This document shows, piece after piece, positions 53,595-62,720 of a stretch of 64,000 nt of DNA. The DNA is taken from contig CAJTFD010000001.1 of NCBI GenBank assembly GCA_910575625.1, positions 186,001-250,000 on the forward strand, read 5' to 3'. The notes under the pieces are model-generated. The model searched no databases and was not told the DNA's origin. It saw nothing but the letters and a program-made list of their open reading frames with translations. The first letter of the stretch is position 1, and every line of letters begins with the position of its first letter. Origin of the DNA: Clostridia bacterium (lineage in GTDB: Bacteria; Bacillota; Clostridia; Lachnospirales; Lachnospiraceae). Both the position numbers and the translations under genes were made by a program.

Positions 53595-53689
53595 TTGTCG
53601 AAATTTTTGTCAGTTTAGATAATCATGTCGCACCATTATTCTTTTTTAGTATACATAATCACCATCTTTCTGTCAACATAATTCGACAA
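53595..53689 (-). promoter_or_regulatory. promoter of the MFS gene with flanking inverted TTGTCGAA boxes
   Basis: Minus-strand TTGACA (53671-53676), 17 bases, TATACT (53648-53653). TTGTCGAA (53595-53602) lies downstream and its inverted copy TTCGACAA (53682-53689) just upstream, candidate sites for one regulator acting on both divergent genes. The 53486-53824 gap is otherwise noncoding. Confidence 0.6.
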
Positions 53690-53716
53690 TAATCCATAAA
53701 TTTCTAAAAATATATG

Positions 53717-53745
53717 TTGACAACGATAACTTTTCATTGTATGAT
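53717..53745 (+). promoter_or_regulatory. sigma-A promoter of the methyltransferase gene
   Basis: TTGACA (53717-53722), 17 bases, TATGAT (53740-53745), leaving a 70-base leader with an AAGGAGG before ATG. Its -35 is 40 bases from the -35 of the divergent MFS promoter. Confidence 0.75.
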
Positions 53746-53824
53746 GATCCCATCAAAAAACAGTTGTACCGTTATTCAACACTGTCAAAATAGTTATCAA
53801 TATTTCCATAAGGAGGATACTACT

Positions 53825-55234
53825 ATGCAAAGATATCAAATGATCAGCCAGAGCGAGCTGGAACAGATCCACGAAAATTCCCTGCGGATCATGGAGAACA
53901 TCGGTGTCATCATGACACATGCGCCGGCCCTGGAGATCCTAAAGAAACACGGCGTGAAGATCGACGGCAAGAAAGCTCTCTTCCCGCGGGCACTGGTAGA
54001 GGAAGCCATCAAGAACTCACCTTCTTCTTATACGATCCACGCAAGGAATCCAGAAAAGAACGTAGAGATCTCCACGGAGAGAGCTGCTTATGCAGGTCCT
54101 TATGGATCGCCTTTCGTCACTGACCTGGACAAGGGCCGCCGTGACGGCAAGCTGGAAGACTTCATCAATATCGTAAAGATCTGTGACAGACTGGAGAACA
54201 TCGATATCCAGAGCCACATCTCCTGTGAACCGCAGGACGTCTCCGTAAAAGAACGCCCCACGACGATGGTCTACAACACGTTGAAATACAGTGATAAACC
54301 GCTGATGGGCAGCGTATACGGATATGAAAACGCCAGACACTGCATCGAGATGGCCGCGATCCCCTTCGGCGGACTGGACGCGATCAAAGAAAAACCGGTC
54401 ATCGCTTCCATCCCCTGTACATTGACACCATTGAGCTACGATGATGCCCAGCTCGGCGCGATCATGGCTTACGCAGAGACCGGACAGCCTCAGCTGATCA
54501 ACTCACTGTCCATGGCCGCTATGACCACGCCTGCCACGATCGCCGGACTTGTTTCCGTACAGAACGCAGAAGTACTGGCCGGTATCGTACTCGCTCAGTG
54601 CATCAACCCAGGGACTCCGGTCGTATACTCCGCCTCCGGTTCCAATGCCGACATGAGCAGCGGTTCCCTGTGCATCGGTTCTCCTGAAGATGCGGTCGTC
54701 TCCCTGTTAAACGGACAGCTCGCGAAATACTATCAGATCCCATGCCGGATCAGCGGCGCGCTCTCCGATGCCAAGATGATGGATTCCCAGGCAGCATACG
54801 AGTCTGCGATCACACTGATGATGACCCAGATGGCCGGCGGCAACTTCATCCTGCATTCTGCCGGGATCATCGAGACATACAACTGTACATCCTTCGAAAA
54901 ACTGATCATCGACAACGAGATCATCGGCAACCTGAAACGGATCGATCAGGGCGTGACCGTCAATGAAGAGACACTCGCTTACGAGGTGATCGAAGAAGTC
55001 GGCCCAGGCGGCGTATTCCTGACCCACGACCACACCGTAGAAAACTTCCGGGATGAGTTCTATATGCCGACACTGAGCGACCGGAAACCATACGAACAGT
55101 GGGTCGATAACGGCGCCCTTCCGATCGAGAAAGTCGCCAACGCAAAATGGAAGAAGATCCTGGCCGACTATGAAGAGCCTGCTCTTCCCGCCGATGTGGA
55201 CGCCGACCTGCGCAGATACATGGAAAACCTGTAA
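53825..55234 (+). CDS. MttB-family methyltransferase without pyrrolysine
   Basis: A 469-residue member of the trimethylamine methyltransferase family. NSLRIMENIGVIMTHAPALEIL, LMGSVYGYENARHCIEMAAIPFGG, PVIASIPCTLTPLSYDD and GTPVVYSASGSNADMSSGS are family segments. Founding MttB enzymes have an in-frame amber codon read as pyrrolysine; here there is none, which places it with the glycine-betaine, proline-betaine and carnitine demethylases such as MtgB. These transfer a methyl group from a quaternary amine to a corrinoid protein. ATG 53825 follows AAGGAGG; the longer frame crosses the promoter. Next to BCCT and MFS transporters. Exact substrate unknown. Confidence 0.9.
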   Translation: MQRYQMISQSELEQIHENSLRIMENIGVIMTHAPALEILKKHGVKIDGKKALFPRALVEEAIKNSPSSYTIHARNPEKNVEISTERAAYAGPYGSPFVTDLDKGRRDGKLEDFINIVKICDRLENIDIQSHISCEPQDVSVKERPTTMVYNTLKYSDKPLMGSVYGYENARHCIEMAAIPFGGLDAIKEKPVIASIPCTLTPLSYDDAQLGAIMAYAETGQPQLINSLSMAAMTTPATIAGLVSVQNAEVLAGIVLAQCINPGTPVVYSASGSNADMSSGSLCIGSPEDAVVSLLNGQLAKYYQIPCRISGALSDAKMMDSQAAYESAITLMMTQMAGGNFILHSAGIIETYNCTSFEKLIIDNEIIGNLKRIDQGVTVNEETLAYEVIEEVGPGGVFLTHDHTVENFRDEFYMPTLSDRKPYEQWVDNGALPIEKVANAKWKKILADYEEPALPADVDADLRRYMENL

Positions 55235-55272
55235 AAAACACGTCTGACCCCATAAAATACATATATTCCAGA

Positions 55273-55308
55273 GGAACGGATCTGCATATGCCCAGACCCG
55301 TTCCTTTT
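55273..55308 (+). terminator. intrinsic terminator after the methyltransferase gene
   Basis: GGAACGG (55273-55279) and CCGTTCC (55298-55304), extended by imperfect pairing, followed by TTTT. It makes the gene a single transcription unit. Confidence 0.7.
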
Positions 55309-55343
55309 CATGTCCATATCCTGCAAGATCCTTCCAAAAACAC

Positions 55344-55373
55344 TTGATTTTTCCTCCACTCTGGTACTATAAT
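55344..55373 (+). promoter_or_regulatory. promoter of the TetR-type gene
   Basis: TTGATT (55344-55349), 18 bases, TATAAT (55368-55373), 40 bases before the start codon. Confidence 0.6.
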
Positions 55374-55412
55374 CCTATGTATGCGTAAAAACATACACAA
55401 GGAAAAACAAAG

Positions 55413-56051
55413 ATGAGCAAAAAGAACGAACTCGTACTGAAGACATACGAACTCCTCAAGACGACCGGCCCCTACAACATCAAGATCCGCACCATCGCGA
55501 CGGCCTGCAACTGCACCAGTACCGTTATCTACAGGCATTTTGACGACCTGGACCATCTGATCCGGTTCGCATCGGTGCGCTTCCTGGAAAATTACATCGT
55601 CGAGATCCAGCGGATCACCAACGAGAAGACAGATGCTCTGGAGATGCTGGAAACTTTATGGGAAGTCTTCGCCAAATACGCATTTGAAAATATAGAGGTC
55701 TTTAACGAACTTTTCTGGGGAAGATACAAAGAGAATCTGGGGGATACGATCTTCGAATACTATCAGATGTTCCCGGATGAATGGAAGAATCTGGACGGCC
55801 TGTTCACCAGCGTCTTTTTCAACAATGATATCCTGGAACGGAATCATATAATGGTCCATCGGGCTGCCATGACCGGACATTTTTCGCTGGACGACTCCCG
55901 GATGCTCAGCGACATGGAGTGCAGCCTGTTCCACGGGCTGATGCTGGAATATCAGACTAAATACAGACTGCCGGGGATCGCCGAGGAGGGAGTCGCCTAT
56001 TTCATGAAGATGCTCCGCTCCCTCCACGACCATTACAAGATAAAGAAATAA
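55413..56051 (+). CDS. TetR-family transcriptional regulator
   Basis: 212 residues. N-terminal TetR helix-turn-helix: TYELLKTTGPYNIKIRTIATACNCTSTVIYRHFDDLDHLIRFA (about 10-53). The C-terminal helical part has no further assignable motif and would bind a ligand. It is followed by the COG2984-type ABC importer, whose promoter contains a CACAAG/CTTGTG palindrome over the -10; regulation of that importer is inferred from position. Confidence 0.85.
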   Translation: MSKKNELVLKTYELLKTTGPYNIKIRTIATACNCTSTVIYRHFDDLDHLIRFASVRFLENYIVEIQRITNEKTDALEMLETLWEVFAKYAFENIEVFNELFWGRYKENLGDTIFEYYQMFPDEWKNLDGLFTSVFFNNDILERNHIMVHRAAMTGHFSLDDSRMLSDMECSLFHGLMLEYQTKYRLPGIAEEGVAYFMKMLRSLHDHYKIKK

Positions 56052-56176
56052 GAAAGGTCCATGCGATCATGGGATCCCCGTCCATCGAGAGAGGCTGATA
56101 TCGATGTAGATTTAAGAATAGATATCCTCTGTTTCAAGGGAAACCTGCAGATAGACAGCATCACAACGAAAAATAC

Positions 56177-56212
56177 TTGACGTATCCCCTCCACAAGTGT
56201 ATAATTCTTGTG
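56177..56212 (+). promoter_or_regulatory. promoter and palindrome of the ABC importer
   Basis: TTGACG (56177-56182), 17 bases, TATAAT (56200-56205). CACAAG (56192-56197) and CTTGTG (56207-56212) form a palindrome around the -10, a plausible TetR operator. Confidence 0.65.
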
Positions 56213-56267
56213 TTAAAACTTTCGCGCGTTGAAGCGCAAAAATATCACAAAACAGGGAGAGAGGAAA

Positions 56268-57344
56268 ATGAAATTAAAAAAGATAACAGCCCTTATGATG
56301 GCAGCAGTACTGACCTTGTCCATGACAGCCTGCGGCGGCGGCAGCTCCGATCCCAGTGACTCCAGCTCGAGCACGGCGACAGGAGCAGCAGAGGAGACCG
56401 GGGACACTGGAGAGACCGAAGGGACAGAGGCATCCGACGAGAGCGGAGACGCAGGCGACTCCTATTCCATCGGCATCTGCCAGATGCTGGAGCACCCGGC
56501 TTTAGACGCAGCCACAGAGGGCTTCCAGGATGCCTGCAGCGAAAAGTTCGGCGAGGGCAGCGTAGATTTTGACCTCCAGAACGCCCAGGGTGAACAGGCC
56601 ATGTGCAGCACGATCGTCAACAATTTCGTAGCCGCAGACGTGGACCTGATCTTAGCCAACGCCACGCTGCCCCTGCAGACAGCCGCACAGGCCACCGGCG
56701 ACATCCCGATCATGGGGACATCCATCACAGACTACGCCACAGCCCTGGAGATCAGTGACTGGACAGGCGCCACCGGCATAAACATCTCCGGTACCAGCGA
56801 CTTAGCGCCGATCGACGAACAGGCAGCCATGACACTGGAACTCCTTCCGGATGTAAAGACAGTCGGCATCCTCTACTGCTCCGCCGAACCAAACTCCAAA
56901 TATCAGGCTGAGCTCTACACAGAAGCCATGACAGAAAACAATGTGGAATGCAAAGAATTCACAGCCGCAGATTCCAACGAGATCCAGTCTGTCGTCACCA
57001 GTGCGATCGAACAATGCGACGCGCTCTACATCCCGACAGATAACACGATCGCGTCCAACACAGACATCATCAAGAACGTATGTATCCCTGCCAAGATCCC
57101 GGTGATCGCAGGTGAGGAAGGCATCTGCGCCGGATGCGGCGTTGCCACACTCTCCATCAGCTACTACGACATCGGCTACAAAGCAGGCGAGATGGCTTAC
57201 GATGTACTGGCAAACGGCGCAGACATCACAACGATGGACATCGAATCTGCACCGGAAGTGACAAAGATGTACAACGAAGAGATCTGTCAGGAATTAGGGA
57301 TCACGATCCCCGATGGCTACGAAGCGATCGAAGCAGGTGAATGA
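56268..57344 (+). CDS. ABC importer substrate-binding lipoprotein (COG2984 type)
   Basis: A 358-residue lipoprotein. Signal peptide with lipobox MTAC at residues 17-20 and a Ser/Gly/Glu-rich linker to about residue 62. The binding domain begins YSIGICQMLEHPALDAATEGF, with NATLPLQTAAQATGDIPIMGTS, GTSDLAPIDEQ, VGILYCSAEPNSKYQ and YIPTDNTIASN, all characteristic of the ABC_sub_bind family, whose known members bind aromatic amino acids. ATG 56268 follows GGGAGAGAGG; the frame 13 codons longer overlaps the promoter zone. Ligand here unknown. Confidence 0.9.
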   Translation: MKLKKITALMMAAVLTLSMTACGGGSSDPSDSSSSTATGAAEETGDTGETEGTEASDESGDAGDSYSIGICQMLEHPALDAATEGFQDACSEKFGEGSVDFDLQNAQGEQAMCSTIVNNFVAADVDLILANATLPLQTAAQATGDIPIMGTSITDYATALEISDWTGATGINISGTSDLAPIDEQAAMTLELLPDVKTVGILYCSAEPNSKYQAELYTEAMTENNVECKEFTAADSNEIQSVVTSAIEQCDALYIPTDNTIASNTDIIKNVCIPAKIPVIAGEEGICAGCGVATLSISYYDIGYKAGEMAYDVLANGADITTMDIESAPEVTKMYNEEICQELGITIPDGYEAIEAGE

Positions 57345-57385
57345 TCCGGCAGATCCAAAAGATGAGGAAAGGACTATATTAAGAC

Positions 57386-58330
57386 ATGATAGTAGATTAT
57401 CTGGGTTCCCTAGATCCGACAGCACTGATCCGGGCGCTCCCCGGCAATGTGGCACAGGGGCTCATTTGGGGGATCATGGCCATCGGCGTATACATCACAT
57501 TCCGCATCCTGGATTTCGCAGATCTGACAGTGGACGGCTCACTGGCCACGGGAGGCGCCGTGGCCGTCATGCTGATCCAGGGCGGGATGCACCCGGCACT
57601 ATCCTTGGTCTTTGCCTTTATAGCGGGCATGGCGGCCGGATTCGTCACCGGATTTCTGCACACGGAACTGGGCATCCCCGGTATCCTGGCCAGCATCCTG
57701 ACACAGATATCCCTGTACTCCGTCAATCTGGGGATCATGGGTAAATCAAACCAGAGCATCGGCATCGGGCAGACCAACCTCGTCGCCTCCCTGCGCTATG
57801 TAACGTCAGAGGGCCGGGCGGTCTTTTTCCTGAAGCTGATCATCGGCTGTCTGCTCCTGGTGGCTGTGGTCTACTGGGCATTCGGGACAGAGCTGGGTTC
57901 CGCCATACGCGCCACAGGGTGCAACCCCCAGATGGCCCGCGCCCAGGGGATCAACACGAATTTTACAAAAGTGGTGGCGCTGATGCTCTCCAACGGCCTG
58001 GTGGGGCTCTGCGGCGGCATCTACGCACAGTACCAGGGTTCCGCCGATGTCAATGCCGGCCGGGGCGCGATCGTGATCGGACTGGCCGCAGTCATCATCA
58101 GCGAAGTGATCTTCGGCAAACTCTGCGCTGGTAAAAAGATCACATTTGCCTACACACTGGCCGCAGTCTTCGTGGGCGCGATCCTCTACTACATCGCCTA
58201 CACGCTTGTTTTGTGGCTGCGTATGCCCTCCGATTACATGAAACTGTTTTCCGCGATCGTGGTGGCCTGTTTCCTGGCGATACCCTATCTGAAAGACAAA
58301 TATGCTGTAAAACGAAGGATGGCGAGATAA
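57386..58330 (+). CDS. ABC importer permease (COG4120 type)
   Basis: A 314-residue membrane protein of the branched-chain-amino-acid-like permease class, with about eight to nine helices. GNVAQGLIWGIMAIGVYITFRILDFADLTVDG (about 15-50) and GSAIRATGCNPQMARAQGIN (about 170-190) are the family signatures, the latter the ATPase contact. It lies 41 bases after the binding protein and overlaps the ATPase gene by one base. Confidence 0.9.
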   Translation: MIVDYLGSLDPTALIRALPGNVAQGLIWGIMAIGVYITFRILDFADLTVDGSLATGGAVAVMLIQGGMHPALSLVFAFIAGMAAGFVTGFLHTELGIPGILASILTQISLYSVNLGIMGKSNQSIGIGQTNLVASLRYVTSEGRAVFFLKLIIGCLLLVAVVYWAFGTELGSAIRATGCNPQMARAQGINTNFTKVVALMLSNGLVGLCGGIYAQYQGSADVNAGRGAIVIGLAAVIISEVIFGKLCAGKKITFAYTLAAVFVGAILYYIAYTLVLWLRMPSDYMKLFSAIVVACFLAIPYLKDKYAVKRRMAR

Positions 58331-59133
58331 TGGGATACATGCTTGAGATAGAAAATGTATATAAGACTTTTAATATCGGCACGATCAATGAGAAAGTTGC
58401 CCTAAACGGCGTGGAGTTAAAACTCAGCGAGCGTGATTTCGTCACGATCATCGGCGGCAACGGCGCCGGAAAATCCACCACATTGAACGCGATCGCCGGC
58501 GTCTGGCCCGTGGACAAGGGAAGGATCATCGTAAACGGCACTGACATCACAAGGCTTCCCGAGCATAAACGCGCCAACTACTTAGGCCGGGTCTTCCAGG
58601 ACCCCATGATCGGGACCGCGGCCACCATGTCCATCGAGGAAAACATGGCGATCGCGGCGCGGCGGGGCGAACACAGAGGTTTTCGCTGGGGCATCTCAAA
58701 AAAAGAGCGGGAAGAATACAAGAGCAGATTAAAGGTGCTGGGCCTCGGCCTGGAAGAACGCCTAAAGAGCAAAGTCGGCCTGCTCTCCGGCGGACAGCGC
58801 CAGGCGATCACACTCCTGATGGCCGCCCTCAAGAAACCAAAGCTCCTGCTCTTAGATGAACACACAGCCGCGCTCGATCCCAAGACAGCGGCAAAAGTGC
58901 TGGAGATCTCCGATAAGATCATCGCGGAAAACGGCCTGACGGCCATGATGGTCACACATAATATGAAAGATGCCATCGCCCACGGAAACCGCCTGATCAT
59001 GATGCATGAGGGCAGGATCATCTACGACGTATCCGGTGAAGAGAAGAAAAAACTCAGCGTCGCAGATCTGCTGGCAAAATTTGAGGAGGCCAGCGGCGGC
59101 GAATTTGCAAATGACCGGATGCTGCTCACATGA
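58330..59133 (+). CDS. ABC importer ATPase (COG1101 type)
   Basis: A 267-residue ATPase: Walker A IGGNGAGKSTTLNAIAG, Q-loop RVFQDPMIGTA, signature LLSGGQRQAITLLMA, Walker B LLLLDEHTAALDP, H-loop VTHNMKDA. DEHTAALDP with histidine in place of the usual proline is normal for this subfamily. ATG at 58330 overlaps the permease stop (TAATG); the much longer frame upstream is a shadow. Confidence 0.92.
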   Translation: MGYMLEIENVYKTFNIGTINEKVALNGVELKLSERDFVTIIGGNGAGKSTTLNAIAGVWPVDKGRIIVNGTDITRLPEHKRANYLGRVFQDPMIGTAATMSIEENMAIAARRGEHRGFRWGISKKEREEYKSRLKVLGLGLEERLKSKVGLLSGGQRQAITLLMAALKKPKLLLLDEHTAALDPKTAAKVLEISDKIIAENGLTAMMVTHNMKDAIAHGNRLIMMHEGRIIYDVSGEEKKKLSVADLLAKFEEASGGEFANDRMLLT

Positions 59134-59151
59134 TAAAAACAAAAGATAAAG

Positions 59152-59183
59152 GCTCTCGGATCTGCTGTCCGAGAGCTTTTTTT
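59152..59183 (+). terminator. intrinsic terminator of the ABC importer operon
   Basis: Perfect nine-base arms GCTCTCGGA and TCCGAGAGC, seven-base loop, then seven Ts. It separates the operon from the convergent PucR-type gene. Confidence 0.92.
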
Positions 59184-59195
59184 AATCGGGAGGAC

Positions 59196-60698
59196 TTACG
59201 GCGTGCCGGATCTTCGGAGAAAAAAAGACAGAGTCAGCCACTCCCGCTCCCGCTCATTTTCAAAATTGAGACTGGTCAATTCCTGGATACGCCTCAGCCT
59301 GTGCAGAAAAGTCGATCTGTGGATATACATAGCATTTGCAGCCGCAGAAGCGCTGAACCTCTGTATTGTAAAAACACGCAGAGTTTCTTCCAGACAACTG
59401 TTGTGTTCCCTGTCATATCTGCGCAGGATGCCAACAGCATTGTGCTCAAGTTCCTCCACATCATATTTCGCAGTCATCGCGTCTCTCAAATGATCCAAAA
59501 CACAATCTGAAAAATGAAAAGACCAGCGCATGGGATGGTTCTGCAGCCCATGCTCCAGCGCGTCACCCGCCTCATCCGCCAGCATCGGTAAATGGACGAT
59601 ATCCCTGCGCACGTTGCTCATCCCCACATTACACAGATTCTCCCTGAGAAAAACAGCCATATTTTGGTCAAAATCCCCGGGATCTTCCTCCAGCGAGAGA
59701 TCCCTTACACAAAATACATCCTGATCGGCCCCCAACGCACAGCAGGACGGAAACTGCTCTTCGATCGACGCGCAGAGAAAATCCAGATAGGCAGGGTTTT
59801 CCATCAGATCTTCATGTTTAAATTTTAAGACCTGGAACATATCCCCGATCTTCCAATCATAAATATCAAGGATATTCTGCAATATCTGGGGATGGATCTT
59901 TTTTGCCTGCAGGAGGTTTTTCATCGCCAGGATAAATCGCTTGCCCTTCCGGTCATGCTCCCCGTCTTTATAATGTAAGATATACAGCCTTTCCGCATAT
60001 TTGGCAACATAACGGAACAGCCGCAGCTGCCCGGAAGCGAACGGCCCGTCCGGGAAGACCCCCAAAAGGCGCGCGAGATATCCGCCCTCCAGGAAAAAAT
60101 TATAATAATACAGCAATCCGTTATAAAGATCCGGATAAAGTTCCACATCATGGGTATAAAAGCTCTCAGGGAATTCTTTCTGCGTATTCAGGATGGCCCG
60201 CACCTCCTCCGGGGACATCTCAAAGATCCCCATAGGATCGTCGCTCTTTTTTACGGATATATAATAAAAATCATTTTTGTTATCTGCTATGGCGATCTCC
60301 ATCTGCATATATCCGATCAGACCGCCAAACATCTGCTCAGGTCTGAGTCCCTTTTCATCTGCCTCGTGGAGTTTTTCATGCCACTCTTCAAATTCCGCAA
60401 AGATGACCAGGGCATCGTTGATCAGTCCCTTTATCCCATCTATCTTTGGGAGGACAACGATATTCCCCTGGGGGAGCGTCCTATCCTCTGGCATCTGAAA
60501 AAGCAGTACCGCACAGCCTGTGTACCTCCCCGGATCAGCGCTGTATTCATCCCAGGATAACAGATACAGATAATGCCTGTCTATGCATCCGTCGCCGGAT
60601 AACCGGATGTTTTTCAAACGCCTTCCCGCTGTATATCCCCTGCATGTGCGCAGCGGGTATTTCCTCCCCAATCTGAAACAAAATATATCAAACGTCAT
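59196..60698 (-). CDS. PucR-type transcriptional regulator
   Basis: About 500 residues. The C-terminal helix-turn-helix is PucR-like: LEETLRVFTIQRFSASAAANAMYIHRSTFLHRLRRIQELT, close to the end. The long N-terminal part (LLSWDEYSADPGRYTGCAVLLF, VVLPKIDGIKGLINDALVIF) has the look of the PucR/CdaR sensor regions but no defined ligand motif. ATG 60698 (MTFDIFCF) is preferred over the frame ten codons longer. Divergent from the first UroD-like gene. It probably controls that gene and itself; a perfect TGATACA palindrome overlaps its -10. Confidence 0.82.
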   Translation of the reverse strand: MTFDIFCFRLGRKYPLRTCRGYTAGRRLKNIRLSGDGCIDRHYLYLLSWDEYSADPGRYTGCAVLLFQMPEDRTLPQGNIVVLPKIDGIKGLINDALVIFAEFEEWHEKLHEADEKGLRPEQMFGGLIGYMQMEIAIADNKNDFYYISVKKSDDPMGIFEMSPEEVRAILNTQKEFPESFYTHDVELYPDLYNGLLYYYNFFLEGGYLARLLGVFPDGPFASGQLRLFRYVAKYAERLYILHYKDGEHDRKGKRFILAMKNLLQAKKIHPQILQNILDIYDWKIGDMFQVLKFKHEDLMENPAYLDFLCASIEEQFPSCCALGADQDVFCVRDLSLEEDPGDFDQNMAVFLRENLCNVGMSNVRRDIVHLPMLADEAGDALEHGLQNHPMRWSFHFSDCVLDHLRDAMTAKYDVEELEHNAVGILRRYDREHNSCLEETLRVFTIQRFSASAAANAMYIHRSTFLHRLRRIQELTSLNFENEREREWLTLSFFLRRSGTP

Positions 60699-60752
60699 GG
60701 TATGCTGCATACAGACCGCCCCTATCACCCTTTATTCCAGCTCTTATGCTCA

Positions 60753-60789
60753 TGATACAGATTGTATCAATATCCATGCGAATTGTCAA
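60753..60789 (-). promoter_or_regulatory. promoter of the PucR-type gene with palindrome
   Basis: Minus-strand TTGACA (60784-60789), 17 bases, TACAAT (60761-60766). The perfect palindrome TGATACA-3-TGTATCA (60753-60769) covers the -10, a likely operator for autoregulation and control of the divergent gene. Confidence 0.75.
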
Positions 60790-60878
60790 CATCCATCGGA
60801 TTCCCAAACGGAGGATACATATGCTATAGTTTTTACAGCAAAAAGATCACGAAGAGGATATTAAGAAAGGATACGACT

Positions 60879-61859
60879 ATGACACCAAAAGAAAATCTGC
60901 TGGCATTACTGCATGGCAAAAAACAAGATGCATTTGTAAATGAATGGGAACCCTACGGAAACGTGTTCGATCCATTGATGGGCGCCACATTGACTGCTAA
61001 ACTGGGGGAGACTGTAAAAGACCCCTGGGGTGTGACCGTATACTGGGGAGAAGATGAACCAGGCGTTATGCCGATCATCAATGAGGACACAAAAGTCCTG
61101 AAAGATATCACCGAATGGAGAGAATACGTCCATGCGCCCAATCTTGCCGAGATGGACCTTGACTGGAGCGCAGCCAGAGAACAGGCATCCCAGATCCGTG
61201 ACCAGGGCAGATTGGCAATGTCCCTGATGGCCACCGGCCTGTTTGAACAATCCCATTATCTGATGGGTTTTGAAGATACACTGATGAATTTATTGATGGA
61301 ACCGGAGGACATGCATGACTTCCTGGACTATCTTCTGGAATACAAGATGACCTATGCCCGGCTCCTTGTGGAAAACCTGCACCCGGACATCTTACTCCAC
61401 CACGACGACTGGGGTTCCAAAACTTCCCTGTTCATGAGCCCGGATACCTGGAGAGAATTTTTCAAAGACAGATATAAGAGATTCTTTGACTATTTCCACG
61501 AGAATGGGGTCCTCATCATGCACCACTCAGACAGCTACTGTGAACCGATCGTCCAGGATATGATCGATATCGGCATCGATATATGGCAAGGCGTCCTGCC
61601 CACCAATGATATCCCAAAACTCCAGCGGGAATTCGGCAAAAAGATCGTATTCATGGGCGGCATTGATTCCGCCATCGATATGAAAGACTACGACGAAACG
61701 CAGATCCGCGAAGAAGTAAGACGCGCCTGCAGGGAATACGCGCCGGGCGGAAGTTTCATCCCCTCCATCACGTACGGCGCGGCAGGGAGTATCTTCCCAG
61801 GCGTAGATGATATCGTCATGGATGAGATCAATAAACAAAACGCTATTTATTTTAAATAG
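60879..61859 (+). CDS. UroD/MtaA-like protein with altered metal motif
   Basis: A 326-residue member of the uroporphyrinogen decarboxylase superfamily, the group that includes the methylcorrinoid methyltransferases MtaA and CmuA. MTPKENLLALLHGKK begins the fold; GFEDTLMNLLMEPEDMHDFLDYL, HHDDWGSKTSLFMSPDTWREF and GGIDSAIDM are family segments. In MtaA the zinc site is HxCG; here the equivalent is MHHSDSYCEP, with serine in place of cysteine but a cysteine four residues on. Real decarboxylase activity is unlikely: the heme-type N-terminal arginines are missing. AAAGGA precedes ATG 60879. Probably a methyltransferase of the nearby demethylation system. Confidence 0.8.
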   Translation: MTPKENLLALLHGKKQDAFVNEWEPYGNVFDPLMGATLTAKLGETVKDPWGVTVYWGEDEPGVMPIINEDTKVLKDITEWREYVHAPNLAEMDLDWSAAREQASQIRDQGRLAMSLMATGLFEQSHYLMGFEDTLMNLLMEPEDMHDFLDYLLEYKMTYARLLVENLHPDILLHHDDWGSKTSLFMSPDTWREFFKDRYKRFFDYFHENGVLIMHHSDSYCEPIVQDMIDIGIDIWQGVLPTNDIPKLQREFGKKIVFMGGIDSAIDMKDYDETQIREEVRRACREYAPGGSFIPSITYGAAGSIFPGVDDIVMDEINKQNAIYFK

Positions 61860-61870
61860 AGGACACAGAC

Positions 61871-62691
61871 ATGGGTAAACCAAAAAATAAAATGATCGTC
61901 ATGCTGATCACCGTATTGCTGTTTTTTGCCATGTTCATCGGCAATTACGGACAATACCAGCTGTCTGCGATCCCAGGTGTGATCTACCAGACTTTTCACT
62001 TAACAGACATCCAGTTTTCCAGCGTCATGACAGCTCCGATGGTGCCGACCATCTTCCTGAGCATCATCATGGGTATCATTGCAGATAAATGCGGGCTGAA
62101 TAAGCTCATATCCGTATGTTTTATCGCATCGTCCGCAGGATTTATACTGCGGTGCACTGCCACCTGATGCTGATGCTGGGCGGCTCCATGATCACCACCA
62201 ATTTCCAGATCACCGCACTGACCACCCTGAAAGGATACAGCGAGACTTATGCCGGAAGCTTCGGTACAGCCCTGATGATCGGCGCGATCTTGGGTTCCAT
62301 CTTCCTCCCGCCTGTCATCCTTGGCAGCAAGAAAGCCCCTTTACTCCTTCTCCTCTCCGGCTTATCTGCTGCCCTTGGTATGATCGCCATCCCGTTGGGA
62401 TCCGCCATCTTGATCTACATCGGCTCCTTTGCCAACGGTTTTCTGCGTTCCGGTATCATTTCTGTCATGATGACATTACCCGTCATGTTCCCGGAGATCG
62501 GACCCAGATATGCGGGCACGGCGGGAGGTCTGGCCGTTACGATGGAATTGATCGGCGCAGTCGTTATACCGACTTATATCATCGTGCCGCTGGGCAGCGG
62601 AAACCTGATCGCATATTTCATGCTGGGTGCATTATGCACCGCAGTTTCTGCCGTACTCTGTTCCACGGCATCGAGAGTACTTACGAAATAG
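61871..62691 (+). pseudogene. broken MFS transporter gene
   Basis: Two open stretches in different frames together resemble one major facilitator. The first (61871-62167) encodes helices 1-3, including the loop motif GIIADKCGLNKL, and stops after LRCTAT. The second continues (from about 62150) with LMLGGSMITTNFQITALTTLKGYSETYAG and helices 7-12 to a stop at 62691. A full MFS has about 400 residues; together these total about 275, so there is both a frameshift near 62150-62165 and loss of roughly the fourth to sixth helices. Lies between the two UroD-like genes. Confidence 0.75.
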
Positions 62692-62720
62692 TCCATTTTA
62701 TTTATAAGGAGAAAAATATC

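Noticed and set aside
53714-53824. Longer N-terminus for the MttB-family protein
   Set aside because: The extra 37 codons cover the -35/-10 promoter and lack a ribosome binding site.
53825-55234. Pyrrolysine-containing MttB
   Set aside because: There is no in-frame TAG; the reading frame is continuous with ordinary codons.
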